The notes below the pieces were generated by a model. That model saw only the letters and a list, made by a program, of their open reading frames with translations, did no database searches and was not told where the DNA came from. From contig NZ_CAMYFP010000007.1 of NCBI RefSeq assembly GCF_947255105.1, positions 1 through 64,000 on the forward strand: DNA of 64,000 nt, written 5' to 3'. Positions 7,748 through 16,374 of this stretch are shown in pieces. Position numbers and translations under genes: made by a program. Source of the stretch: an uncultured Campylobacter sp. (GTDB taxonomy: Bacteria; Campylobacterota; Campylobacteria; Campylobacterales; Campylobacteraceae). Position 1 is the stretch's first letter; each line of letters opens with the position of its first letter.

Positions 7748-8896
7748 GTGAATTTTAAAAAGTTATGCTTTGTGTATTTTCTGGGCATTGCACTATTTTT
7801 TACGCTGTTTTTTGCACTATTTTTTATCACAGTTAGGCATTATGACCCACTTAAAATTTGGCATATAAATAAAAACTATAGCCAATACCTGCAAATAAAT
7901 ATGCGACAACAAGCAGCTGGGATTATAAACAATTATGATTTTGATAGCGCTATTTTAGGAACTTCTATGCTGGTCAATACATCAGCTAAAGAGGCTAATG
8001 AAATTCTAGGTGGGAGATTTTTTAACATCTCAATGCAAGCAAGCAATTTTTATGAAAGAAGCTTTGTTTTACAATATGCAATAGACAAAAAAAAGCTTAA
8101 AAAAGTTTTATACTCGCTTGATACATACTCAATAATCAATTCTGATATATCTAATAATAAAGGGCTAAAAGAGTGTGTATATGATAAAAATCCATTAAAT
8201 GATTTTGAGATATATTTAAATGATAGATATATTATGTGTTTATTTACCTTTATGAAAATAAAAGGTTGTAAAGGGGAAAAAGCTGATTTTGATAGACCAA
8301 ATAAATGGTGTGATAATGTTTTATATCAAAATAGATTTGGAGGAATAGACAACTGGCTTAAAAATAAAAATAAAAATCAAATAAGAGCAACATTTGAAGA
8401 TGTGCTAGATGCCATAAAAGAGATAAAAGCCAACAATACAGAATATGACAAAGATGTAGATAAAAAAATGAAAAATTCAAAAAAATATATAGATGACTAC
8501 ATAGTTAAATTTGTAAAAGAGAGCCCAAAAACTGAATTTTTGATGTTTATTCCACCATACTCTAGGATAGAAAACTCTATTTTAGTTAGATATAAAAAAT
8601 CAGATTATAAGATTTTGTATGATGGCTTAAAATATTTAGTAGAGATATCAAGTAAATATCCAAATTTAAAAATCTATGCTTGGGGTGATATGGATTTTGT
8701 AGATGATATCGCAAACTATATGGATTTAACCCATTATAGTCCAAAGATTAACTCCAAAATGCTCTTGTGGATAAAAGAAGATAAGGGGCTTTTAACACTT
8801 GAAAATTTTGATAAATATTGGGAAACTTTCACTAAAAAATCAATGGAATTTGACATTTTTTCAATTGGTGAGAAAATAGAAAGCTATTTAAAATAA
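7748..8896 (+). CDS. Membrane-anchored SGNH-like acyltransferase partner
   Basis: A 382-residue protein with one N-terminal membrane helix (residues about 8-28) and a periplasmic domain. A GTSM motif at residues 71-74 looks like the nucleophile block of SGNH/DltD/AlgJ-type enzymes. MDLTHYSP near residues 325-332 supplies the expected Asp-x-x-His pair (Asp326, His329). The start is GTG at 7748 with AGGA upstream; the ATG at 7741 is quickly closed by a stop. It is paired with the MBOAT gene, so it probably receives the acyl group and transfers it to a periplasmic glycan. The catalytic assignment is inferred from motif spacing, and family membership is uncertain. Confidence 0.7.
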   Translation: MNFKKLCFVYFLGIALFFTLFFALFFITVRHYDPLKIWHINKNYSQYLQINMRQQAAGIINNYDFDSAILGTSMLVNTSAKEANEILGGRFFNISMQASNFYERSFVLQYAIDKKKLKKVLYSLDTYSIINSDISNNKGLKECVYDKNPLNDFEIYLNDRYIMCLFTFMKIKGCKGEKADFDRPNKWCDNVLYQNRFGGIDNWLKNKNKNQIRATFEDVLDAIKEIKANNTEYDKDVDKKMKNSKKYIDDYIVKFVKESPKTEFLMFIPPYSRIENSILVRYKKSDYKILYDGLKYLVEISSKYPNLKIYAWGDMDFVDDIANYMDLTHYSPKINSKMLLWIKEDKGLLTLENFDKYWETFTKKSMEFDIFSIGEKIESYLK

Positions 8897-8953
8897 ACTT
8901 TTAAGTTGGTATTGGTTAAAGTTACCAATAACTAATAAATTTAAAGGATAAAA

Positions 8954-9442
8954 ATGGAAAAATTAAAAGTTTTCGATATAGATAAAGATGAGTTAGCAAA
9001 GTATAAATTTGCCATAATTAAGACTGAAAAAGGCGATATGAAAGCAAGATTGTATCCAGATGAGACACCGCAAACTGTAATGAATTTTGCAAGCTTAGCA
9101 AAAAGTGGCTTTTATAAAGGGCTAAATTTTCACAGAGTTATACCAAATTTTGTTATTCAAGGTGGTTGTCCTTTTGGCACCGGAACTGGCGGTCCGGGAT
9201 ATAGGATAAAGTGTGAGTGCGATAACCAAACTCACAAGCATAAACGCGGAACTCTCTCTATGGCTCACGCTGGACGCGATACTGGCGGAAGTCAGTTTTT
9301 TGTTTGCCACTCGGCTCAACCTCATCTTGATGGCGTGCATACAGTTTTTGGCGACCTAATAGACGAAAAGTCACTAAAAGTTCTTGATAGTATAAGAGTT
9401 GGCAATAAGATTGTAGATATAGAGATAAAGGAAACTTTGTAA
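8954..9442 (+). CDS. Cyclophilin-type peptidyl-prolyl cis-trans isomerase
   Basis: A 162-residue cytoplasmic cyclophilin with no signal peptide. The core motif FHRVIPNFVIQGG is intact, followed by GTGTGGPGY, then GTLSMAHAGRDTGGSQFFV and VFGDL. The catalytic Arg (FHR) and the Gln/Phe of the GSQFF strand are present. It catalyses proline isomerisation during folding. The ribosome site is AAAGGA. Its TAA overlaps the thiM ATG by one base, so the two form a coupled pair without an obvious functional link. Confidence 0.94.
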   Translation: MEKLKVFDIDKDELAKYKFAIIKTEKGDMKARLYPDETPQTVMNFASLAKSGFYKGLNFHRVIPNFVIQGGCPFGTGTGGPGYRIKCECDNQTHKHKRGTLSMAHAGRDTGGSQFFVCHSAQPHLDGVHTVFGDLIDEKSLKVLDSIRVGNKIVDIEIKETL

Positions 9443-10179
9443 TGCTACACTCTATAAATGATCGCTCGCCTGTGGTGCATTGCATAACCAACACTGTCTC
9501 AGCAAACTTTCAAGCAAGCGGTCTTTTGGCAATTGGCGCCTCATCAATAATGACAAATGAGCCAAAGGACGCAACCGAAACAGTTGAAGTCTCCAATGCG
9601 CTCTCTCTAAATATCGGCACTATCAACAAAAAAATTAAAAAAGCTATGATTCTTGCTGGAAAAAGAGCTAATGAGCTTAACATTCCTATTGTCTTTGACC
9701 CTGTTGGTGCAGGTGCTACTAGCTACAGAACAAAGATTGCAAAAGAGCTTTTGACAAATCTGAAATTTAAAGCCATTAGATGTAACTATACAGAGCTTTT
9801 TACCATAGCAAATTTTACCTTTGATGAGCAAGTAGAGCAAGGCAGTATTGATGATATTATAAAGATAGCCAAAAAAGTAGCCTCGCACTATGGGACAATT
9901 GTAGCTGCAACTGGGGCAATTGACCTGCTTAGCGATGGCAATCTAGTAGAAAAGATAGAGGGCGGAAGCTCTATCACAACAAAGATAGCAGGAGCTGGTT
10001 GCCTGCTTAGTAGTATAGTTGCTGCAGCGCTTACTACAGACAGTGATCCTTTTATTGCAACATATGAGGTCTTAAAAGAGTATAAAAAAGCCGCCTCAAT
10101 GGCCGCGTCTAAAAGCACGTTGGCTGGTAGTTTTAAGCTCTATTTTATAGATGCTTTGCAAGAACTTAGCCAAAACTAA
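9442..10179 (+). CDS. thiM: Hydroxyethylthiazole kinase
   Basis: A 245-residue ThiM-like kinase that salvages thiazole alcohol for thiamine synthesis. Motifs seen are VHCITNTVSANFQASGLLA near the start, FDPVGAGAT in the middle, and the anion hole with the conserved cysteine (KIAGAGCLLSS) near residues 185-195. The second motif reads RCNYTEL where the family usually has RGNxSEI. It is co-translated with the cyclophilin (TAATG). No thiE or thiD is adjacent and no TPP riboswitch was recognised upstream. The gene ends just before a strong bidirectional hairpin. Confidence 0.92.
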   Translation: MLHSINDRSPVVHCITNTVSANFQASGLLAIGASSIMTNEPKDATETVEVSNALSLNIGTINKKIKKAMILAGKRANELNIPIVFDPVGAGATSYRTKIAKELLTNLKFKAIRCNYTELFTIANFTFDEQVEQGSIDDIIKIAKKVASHYGTIVAATGAIDLLSDGNLVEKIEGGSSITTKIAGAGCLLSSIVAAALTTDSDPFIATYEVLKEYKKAASMAASKSTLAGSFKLYFIDALQELSQN

Positions 10180-10182
10180 AGC

Positions 10183-10218
10183 TCTATCTACCACTATAAA
10201 TTTAAAGTGGTAGATAGA
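10183..10218. terminator. Bidirectional hairpin between thiM and DAHP synthase
   Basis: A perfect 13-bp stem (TCTATCTACCACT with AGTGGTAGATAGA) encloses a 10-nt A/T loop between two convergent genes. U-rich tracts are weak on both sides. Confidence 0.75.
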
Positions 10219-10229
10219 AAAATAGCTTG

Positions 10230-11573
10230 TTATTTAATATCTTTTAGAAATTCAGCCACCAAAAAGGCAAGTTCGACTGCTTGATCGGCATTTAGCCTTG
10301 GATCACACATCGTTTCATAACGGCTCGCAAGTTCCTCTTCAGTAAGTTTAAAAGAGCCACCCATGCACTCTGTGACATTTTGACCTGTCATTTCTAGATG
10401 TATTCCACCTGGATAAGTTCCAACAGCTTTGTGTATCTCAAAAAAGCTCTTAACCTCGCTTATGATACTATCAAACTCTCTAGTTTTGTAGCCGTTTTTG
10501 GTCTTTATGGTGTTGCCATGCATTGGATCTATACTCCAAACTACACTTAGACCCTCTTTTTTGCACTCTTTTAAAATTGGCTCTAAAGAGCTTTTAATAG
10601 GCTCTGCTCCCATTCTTATGATGAAATTTAACTTGCCCTCTTCGTTGGTAGGATTTAGTTTCTGACTAAGTTTTATAACATCATTGGCAGTTGCATTTGG
10701 GCCGATTTTTACGCCGATTGGGTTTTTGATACCACTCAAAAACTCAACATGTGCCTCATCAACAGCTCTTGTTCGCTCACCTATCCAAAGCATATGTCCC
10801 GAACAACCATAATAATCACCACTCAAGCTATCAACTCTAGTAAGCGCCTCTTCATATGGCAAAAGAAGTGCTTCGTGAGAGGTATAGACAACTGTTTCAT
10901 TTATGCTTGGTGTATTTTTGGAAGTGATACCGCAAGCTTCCATAAAATCAAGCGCCTCAGTTATTCTGTCAGTCATTTGGTTAAATTTAATATCTAGCTC
11001 AGGCTTTTTTGCAAAACCCAAATTCCACTGATGAATTTCATGCAGGTTTGCAAGTCCTCCCCTTGCAAAGGCACGAAGTAGGTTTTGCGTGCTTGTGCTT
11101 TGATGATATGCCTCTATCATTCTTTTTGGGTCAGCCACTCTTGCCTCTTTGCTAAACTCAAAGCCATTGATGATATCGCCTCTATAGTTTGGAAGCCTAA
11201 CTCCATCTATCTCTTCAAAGTCGCTACTTCTAGGTTTGGCAAATTGTCCTGCTATGCGCCCTACTTTGACAACTGGCTTGCCACCACCAAAGGTCAATAC
11301 AATCGCCATTTGAAGCAAGACTTTAAACATATCTCTTATGTTGTTTGCACCAAAATTTGCAAAACTCTCAGCACAATCGCCACCTTGAAGCAAAAAGCTC
11401 TTTCCCGCTGCAACTTTGGCAAGCTCTTTTTTAAGACTCCTAACTTCACCTGCAAAGACAAGTGGTGGCAAAGTTGCAAGGTAGCGCTCAACTCTTTCTA
11501 GCTCCTCTTTGCAAGGATAGCTAGGTTGTTGCCTTATCTTATAATTTCTCCAACTATCTTTACTCCAACTCAT
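10230..11573 (-). CDS. Class II 3-deoxy-7-phosphoheptulonate synthase
   Basis: A 447-residue plant-type (class II) DAHP synthase, the first step of the shikimate pathway (PEP plus erythrose-4-phosphate). Typical blocks are LLQGGDCAESFANFG with the metal-binding Cys, AGQFAKPRSSDFEEIDGVRL, GCSGHMLWIGERTR, SIDPMHGNT and HLEMTGQNVTECMGG. Length and start (MSWSKDSWRNYKI) match the family. The ribosome site is AAGGAG, 5 nt before the ATG. It is a single gene, divergent from rarD and convergent with thiM. Confidence 0.96.
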   Translation of the reverse strand: MSWSKDSWRNYKIRQQPSYPCKEELERVERYLATLPPLVFAGEVRSLKKELAKVAAGKSFLLQGGDCAESFANFGANNIRDMFKVLLQMAIVLTFGGGKPVVKVGRIAGQFAKPRSSDFEEIDGVRLPNYRGDIINGFEFSKEARVADPKRMIEAYHQSTSTQNLLRAFARGGLANLHEIHQWNLGFAKKPELDIKFNQMTDRITEALDFMEACGITSKNTPSINETVVYTSHEALLLPYEEALTRVDSLSGDYYGCSGHMLWIGERTRAVDEAHVEFLSGIKNPIGVKIGPNATANDVIKLSQKLNPTNEEGKLNFIIRMGAEPIKSSLEPILKECKKEGLSVVWSIDPMHGNTIKTKNGYKTREFDSIISEVKSFFEIHKAVGTYPGGIHLEMTGQNVTECMGGSFKLTEEELASRYETMCDPRLNADQAVELAFLVAEFLKDIK

Positions 11574-11659
11574 AGCTCTCCTTTAAATTTAAAAATTCAT
11601 CGATACTATCTAAAAATATCTTAAACACCAATATAAGAGTATTTTAAAAAAACAATCTA

Positions 11660-11665
11660 TATAAT
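11660..11665 (+). promoter_or_regulatory. -10 box of rarD
   Basis: TATAAT lies 18 nt before the chosen rarD ATG (11684), which would give a leader of roughly a dozen nucleotides. Confidence 0.45.
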
Positions 11666-11683
11666 TGGCGCTTGGAGAAATTT

Positions 11684-12568
11684 ATGAAATTTAGCGAATA
11701 TAACCTGGGTCTTTTTTATGGAGCGCTCTCTTTTTTGATGTGGGGGCTCTTTCCGATATATTTTAAGCAACTAACGGATTGTAGTGCGTATGAGATACTT
11801 GCGCATAGAATCTTTTGGTCTTTGGTGCTTCTTTTTATACTAATTAGGCTTAGCAACAGGTGGCAAAGTCTAAAGACTATTTTTGCCAAACCAAAGGATG
11901 TTATTTTGCTAATGGCAGCTGGAATTTTCATAAGTATGAATTGGGGCATCTACATCTACGCCGTAAATAGCAACCAAATTTTAGCAACTAGCCTTGGGTA
12001 TTTTATCACTCCATTTATCTATCTACTTTTTGGAGTTTTTATCTTCAAAGAGAAGATTTCGCTAACTGGAAAACTCTCAGTAGCTCTGCTTTTGCTAGCC
12101 CTCTCTATTCAAATTTATGCTATAAAACAGCTTCCGCTCATCTCACTCTCTTTGCCACTAACCTTTTCCATCTATGGACTTATCAAGAAAAAGGTAAATG
12201 TGCCAACAGTTGAGGGGCTTTTTATAGAAAATACACTTATCTGTCTTTTTGCCATCATCTATCTCTCATATCTTGGCATAGATGGCATAAGCCACTTTAA
12301 ATTTGATAAAAATGGGCTACTACTTATGGGATGTGGCATAATAACAGTTCTTCCGCTTCTTACATTTAACGGGGCGGCTGCTAGAATAAAGCTCTCTACT
12401 ATTGGGTTTTTGCAATATCTCTCGCCATCAGTGCAAATTTCAATAGCGGTATTTATCTACAATGAGAGCTTAGATAGTTACAAAATAATAAGCTTTTTAC
12501 TTATCTGGGTTGGATTGATAATTATGACAACAGAGAGTATAATAAAGAGAAAAAAAGGTAGAAAATGA
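11684..12568 (+). CDS. rarD: RarD-like EamA-family transporter
   Basis: A 294-residue inner-membrane protein with about ten hydrophobic helices, RarD/chloramphenicol-sensitive subgroup of the drug/metabolite transporter superfamily. Signature regions: GALSFLMWGLFPIYFK at the N-terminus, LAHRIFWSL, SMNWGIYIYAVNSNQ, LGYFITP. Substrates are unproven. I chose ATG 11684 over the in-frame TTG at 11672 because GGAG at 11674-11677 is the ribosome site and overlaps that TTG. Its TGA overlaps the next ATG. Confidence 0.92.
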   Translation: MKFSEYNLGLFYGALSFLMWGLFPIYFKQLTDCSAYEILAHRIFWSLVLLFILIRLSNRWQSLKTIFAKPKDVILLMAAGIFISMNWGIYIYAVNSNQILATSLGYFITPFIYLLFGVFIFKEKISLTGKLSVALLLLALSIQIYAIKQLPLISLSLPLTFSIYGLIKKKVNVPTVEGLFIENTLICLFAIIYLSYLGIDGISHFKFDKNGLLLMGCGIITVLPLLTFNGAAARIKLSTIGFLQYLSPSVQISIAVFIYNESLDSYKIISFLLIWVGLIIMTTESIIKRKKGRK

Positions 12569-13002
12569 ATCTTGAATTAATGGTCATTGCTGTCATTGCT
12601 GTGGCAATAGTTGTCTATATGCAGATTAAAAAAGTTGAGATGAATGATGGAAAAATCGCCTCTAGTGTGGATGAGCGCCCTATTTGTGAAAAATATATGG
12701 CACTTATAGATGATATAAAAGAGCTTATAGAAAAAAGTATCCAACTAGTAAAAGATGAGAAAATAAAACTACTAAAAGATGAAAACGACTACAATAGCGA
12801 GATAAAGGGGCTTTTGTATGAGCTTGACTTTATCGCCCAAACTCACAAACATCTAGAAGATCCAAAAAGATGGGAGCAAAAGATATTTGGTGTTTTGGAT
12901 AAACTTACAAAGATAAATGAAGAGTATTTGGTAGATGGCAAAAAGATAAATGAAGAGCAGAAAAATAGCCTTTATGAGAGTTATAAGGAGTTAAATTTAT
13001 AG
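12565..13002 (+). CDS. Membrane-anchored hypothetical protein
   Basis: A 145-residue protein not recognised. Residues 1-19 form a single hydrophobic helix ending in YMQIKKVE; the rest is charged and helical (heptad-like Leu/Ile with Lys/Glu), with no catalytic motif seen. It looks like a cytoplasmic coiled-coil domain tethered to the inner membrane. It overlaps rarD by 4 nt (ATGA) and so is co-translated with it. It converges on gpsA after about 50 bp. Confidence 0.75.
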   Translation: MNLELMVIAVIAVAIVVYMQIKKVEMNDGKIASSVDERPICEKYMALIDDIKELIEKSIQLVKDEKIKLLKDENDYNSEIKGLLYELDFIAQTHKHLEDPKRWEQKIFGVLDKLTKINEEYLVDGKKINEEQKNSLYESYKELNL

Positions 13003-13053
13003 TCTAAATTTGGCATTTTGGGATTTAAATTTGAGATTTGAATTTGGTAAAGG

Positions 13054-13947
13054 CTATCTTCTTTTTAAAAGACTTTCCAAACTTGACTTTATCTCTTTGC
13101 CCTCTAAAATAGCATCTATCTCTGTGGCAATTGGAGTGTAGATTTCATATTTTTTGGATATCTTTACAACTGCTTTGGTAGTCCAAACTCCCTCTGCAAC
13201 TTCGCCAAGCTCATCTAAAATTTCATTAAGCTTTTTGCCCTTTGCAAGGGCGTAACCAACTCTATAGTTCCTAGAAAGATTGCTTGAAGCTGTCAAAAAG
13301 AGATCTCCAGCGCCACTAAGTCCTATAAAGGTCTCATCTTTTGCGCCAAAAAACTTACCAAAACGGCATATCTCAACAAGTCCTCTTGCTATTAAACTAG
13401 CTCTTGCATTGTTGCCAAGAGCCAAGCCATCGCAAATTCCACTAGCAATAGCTATGATATTTTTATAAGCACCGCAAACTTCAGCGCCTATTACATCATC
13501 CGATACATAAGCTTTCATAAATGGTGGAAAAAGAAGAGCAAAATCATCTGCTGTTGTTTTGTCTTTGGAGCTTATGACTACAGCGCAAGGAAGCTTTTTA
13601 AGCACCTCTGTGGCAAATGATGGGCCTGAGAGATAGGCTAAATTTTTGCTATCAATCTTTTCTTCCAATATATCATTTAGAAATTTAGTGCTTTTTACAT
13701 CGATTCCTTTTGATGCGATTAAAAATTTTTGATCTTTTCTAAAGTTATTTTGACTAACCCACTGTCCAATGGCTTGTGCTGCTATTGCAACTATAATATA
13801 CTCAGCGTTCAAAGCCTCTTTTTGAGTTACAAAGCCATCAATATCGCGTTTTGTCCTTGAAGATATGACTATATCTTTATGGTTGATTTTGATTGCGTTA
13901 TATAGAGCTAGCCCCCATTTGCCAGCTCCTATGACTGCTATTTTCAA
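13054..13947 (-). CDS. gpsA: NAD(P)-dependent glycerol-3-phosphate dehydrogenase
   Basis: A 297-residue enzyme making sn-glycerol-3-phosphate for phospholipid synthesis. The N-terminal nucleotide-binding motif is IGAGKWGLAL (GxGxxG). LSGPSFATEV, the catalytic-lysine region GAYKNIIAIASG, and GLSGAGDLFLTASS with N..YRVG are conserved. It is slightly shorter than E. coli GpsA. Its ATG overlaps the end of gatB by 4 nt, the same gatB-gpsA adjacency I recall from C. jejuni. Confidence 0.96.
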   Translation of the reverse strand: MKIAVIGAGKWGLALYNAIKINHKDIVISSRTKRDIDGFVTQKEALNAEYIIVAIAAQAIGQWVSQNNFRKDQKFLIASKGIDVKSTKFLNDILEEKIDSKNLAYLSGPSFATEVLKKLPCAVVISSKDKTTADDFALLFPPFMKAYVSDDVIGAEVCGAYKNIIAIASGICDGLALGNNARASLIARGLVEICRFGKFFGAKDETFIGLSGAGDLFLTASSNLSRNYRVGYALAKGKKLNEILDELGEVAEGVWTTKAVVKISKKYEIYTPIATEIDAILEGKEIKSSLESLLKRR

Positions 13948-15374
13948 ATTTTTTGCCTCAAAAGCTCATTTACCTTTGCAGGGTTGAATGCTCCTTTGCT
14001 AGCCTTCATAACTTGACCTACAAAAAAGCCAAAGAGTTTATCTTTGCCACTTTTATACTCCTCTACTTTGTCGGCATTTTTGGCAAGTACCTCATCAATA
14101 ACTTTGATAATGGCCTCATCATCACTAACTTGCTTCAATCCAAGCTTATCTATAGCCTCATCAACTTCTACGCTGTTTTCCATAAGATAGTCAAGTATAT
14201 CTTTGGCAGCTCTTTGTGAAATAGTGCCATCTTCTATCCTCTTTAAAAGATGTGCCATTTTTTTGCTATCAACTGGCGAGTCTTGTATCTCAACACCACC
14301 TTTAAGCCTTGATAAAAGCTCAACACTTAGCCATGTGACACAAAGTCTTGGCTCAATACCGGCCTCTAGTAGGTCCTCAAAATATCTTGCCATCTCATAA
14401 CTAGAGATGATAACTCCCGCATCATACTCTGTTATTCCATACTCTTTGATATAGCGCTCTTTTTTCTCTTCTGGAAGTTCATTTATAGCTCTTCCCTCTT
14501 TCAAAAGCTCATCTGTAAAGACTACAGGAAGCAAGTCAGGATCTGGAAAATAGCGATACTCGGCACTATCTTCTTTACTTCTCATAGATCTTGTAGTTAA
14601 ATTTGAGGTATCAAAAAGTCTAGTCTCTTGAATGATATCTCTATCATATCTACCATCATTCCAAGCTTCAATTTGACGCTCCATCTCAAACTCTATCGCC
14701 TTTTGCACAAATCTAAATGAGTTTAAGTTTTTTATCTCAACTCTTGTATAGAGCTTTTTATCGCCCTTTGGTCTAATGGAGACATTGACATCACATCTAA
14801 AACTGCCCTCTTGCATATTTGCGTCACTTATATTTAAAAATCTCAAAATTGAGTGTAGTTTTTTAAGGTAAGCAACCGCCTCATCACCACTTCTTAAATC
14901 CGGCTCACTAACAATCTCCAAAAGTGGAACACCTGCTCTGTTTAGATCAACCAAACTATCACTGCTCTCATGAACGTTTTTACCGGCGTCTTCTTCAAGG
15001 TGGGCTCTAGTTATACCAACTCTTTTTCTCTTTTTATCGCCATCTTCTTCAACCTCTATAAAAAGCTCGCCATGCTCTACTATTGGTCTGTTAAATTGTG
15101 AAATTTGATAGGCTTTTGGAAGATCTGGATAGAAGTAGTTTTTTCTATCAAAAACTGAGCTTTGATTGATGGTTGCATTTATCGCTGTTCCAAAACTTAT
15201 AGCTTTTTTAACCGCCTCTTTGTTAAGCACTGGTAAAGCTCCTGGCAAAGCCAAACAAACTGGGCAGACATTGCTGTTTGGTTCGCTTCCAAACTCAGTT
15301 GAGCAAGAACAAAAAATCTTGCTTTTTGTATTTAATTGACAATGAACCTCAAGACCTATTACTAACTCAAACAT
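13944..15374 (-). CDS. gatB: Asp/Glu-tRNA amidotransferase subunit B
   Basis: A 476-residue GatB. With GatA and GatC it converts Glu-tRNAGln (and Asp-tRNAAsn) to the amidated forms. The start MFELVIGLEVHCQLNT is diagnostic. Four Cys in CSCSTEF...NVCPVCLALPG form the zinc site; DRKNYFYPDLPKAYQISQF and RYFPDPDLLP are intact. The helical YqeY-like tail ends GQVMKASKGAFNPAKVNELL. gatA and gatC are not in this window. It overlaps gpsA and follows a small membrane protein by 10 nt. Confidence 0.97.
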   Translation of the reverse strand: MFELVIGLEVHCQLNTKSKIFCSCSTEFGSEPNSNVCPVCLALPGALPVLNKEAVKKAISFGTAINATINQSSVFDRKNYFYPDLPKAYQISQFNRPIVEHGELFIEVEEDGDKKRKRVGITRAHLEEDAGKNVHESSDSLVDLNRAGVPLLEIVSEPDLRSGDEAVAYLKKLHSILRFLNISDANMQEGSFRCDVNVSIRPKGDKKLYTRVEIKNLNSFRFVQKAIEFEMERQIEAWNDGRYDRDIIQETRLFDTSNLTTRSMRSKEDSAEYRYFPDPDLLPVVFTDELLKEGRAINELPEEKKERYIKEYGITEYDAGVIISSYEMARYFEDLLEAGIEPRLCVTWLSVELLSRLKGGVEIQDSPVDSKKMAHLLKRIEDGTISQRAAKDILDYLMENSVEVDEAIDKLGLKQVSDDEAIIKVIDEVLAKNADKVEEYKSGKDKLFGFFVGQVMKASKGAFNPAKVNELLRQKI

Positions 15375-15384
15375 ATAAATTCCC

Positions 15385-15594
15385 CTAACTCTTTTCTCTT
15401 TTTAGTTTTTGGTTGCTAATTAGCAGTTTTACTATAACTACAGCTATAAATCCTGGCATAAGATAGAACAAAAGCAGATAAATACTCATTAGATGAATAC
15501 TTAGTGCGACTCTTACCATGCCACTAAATAAGAGTCCGTATGATGCTCCAAGTAAAAAATATAAAATTTTAAAGATCCATCTACTGCTCATCAA
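15385..15594 (-). CDS. Small integral membrane protein downstream of atpB
   Basis: A 69-residue protein with two hydrophobic helices (about residues 8-27 and 33-58) and a basic tail (KLKREKS). It overlaps the end of atpB by 14 nt and precedes gatB. From memory, C. jejuni carries a similar small membrane protein next to atpB. The function is unknown; a role in F0 assembly is conceivable but nothing in the sequence shows it. Confidence 0.8.
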   Translation of the reverse strand: MMSSRWIFKILYFLLGASYGLLFSGMVRVALSIHLMSIYLLLFYLMPGFIAVVIVKLLISNQKLKREKS

Positions 15595-16282
15595 TAAGAA
15601 CTGCGCCGGCTAAATAGACATATGTAAGTATCATAAAGATGAAAGTTTGTAATATGGCCATAAAAGTTAGCAATGCATATGGAACCATAGGAACAATCCA
15701 AGGCACAAGTGTTAGCATAACCAATAAAAATAGATCATCTCCCTTTATGTTTCCAAAAAGACGGAAAGATAGAGAGACAACTCTTGAAAAGTGTGAAACA
15801 ATCTCTATGACAAAAAGAAGCGGTGCCAATATCTTTGATGGACCTGAAAGGTGTTTGATGTAGCCAAATATGCCATTTACCTTAATGCCTTGATAGTGAT
15901 AATAGACAAAAACACAAACAGTCAAAGCAAGTGTCAAAGTAAGGTTGGCAGTAGGTGACTCAAAGCCCGGTATCATACCAATGCAGTTACCCAAAAAAAC
16001 GACAATACCAAGTGTTGCAACTAAAGGTAGGTATTTTCTAGCAAGCTCATCGCTACCCATAACATCGCGTCCCATTGCCATAACGCCACCTAAATATGCC
16101 TCTACAATGTTTTGAAAACCTCTTGGAACAAGTTGCATGGAGCGTGTTGCCATATGTGCTATAAAAATTGCAATAGCAACTACCAACAAGAAGTGAAACA
16201 GATAGATAAACGTATGATTGTAAGTAAATAGACTACCGGCAAAGAGAAAAATTTCTTTTAACATTTGATAACCAACTTTCAT
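15581..16282 (-). CDS. atpB: ATP synthase F0 subunit a
   Basis: A 233-residue subunit a that forms the proton half-channels of F0. The helix with the essential arginine (SLSFRLFGN) lies near residues 170-178; RGFQNIVEAYLGGV and the C-terminal QTFIFMILTYVYLAGA are conserved. The start is uncertain: ATG 16282 gives MKVGYQ before MLKEIFLFAG, while ATG 16264 matches the family start better, and neither has a clear Shine-Dalgarno. As in Campylobacterota generally, atpB stands apart from the F1 genes. Confidence 0.95.
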   Translation of the reverse strand: MKVGYQMLKEIFLFAGSLFTYNHTFIYLFHFLLVVAIAIFIAHMATRSMQLVPRGFQNIVEAYLGGVMAMGRDVMGSDELARKYLPLVATLGIVVFLGNCIGMIPGFESPTANLTLTLALTVCVFVYYHYQGIKVNGIFGYIKHLSGPSKILAPLLFVIEIVSHFSRVVSLSFRLFGNIKGDDLFLLVMLTLVPWIVPMVPYALLTFMAILQTFIFMILTYVYLAGAVLIDEQ

Positions 16283-16374
16283 TAAGATATTTAAAAGCCC
16301 AATTTTATCAAAAATTTGGTTAAATTTAATTTAAAAGCTCTTTTTATATAAGGGTTTGGAAAAAAGGAGATATT

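Noticed and set aside
10181..10218. Riboswitch or attachment site at the long stem after thiM
   Set aside because: It is a simple perfect stem between convergent gene ends, best explained as a terminator.
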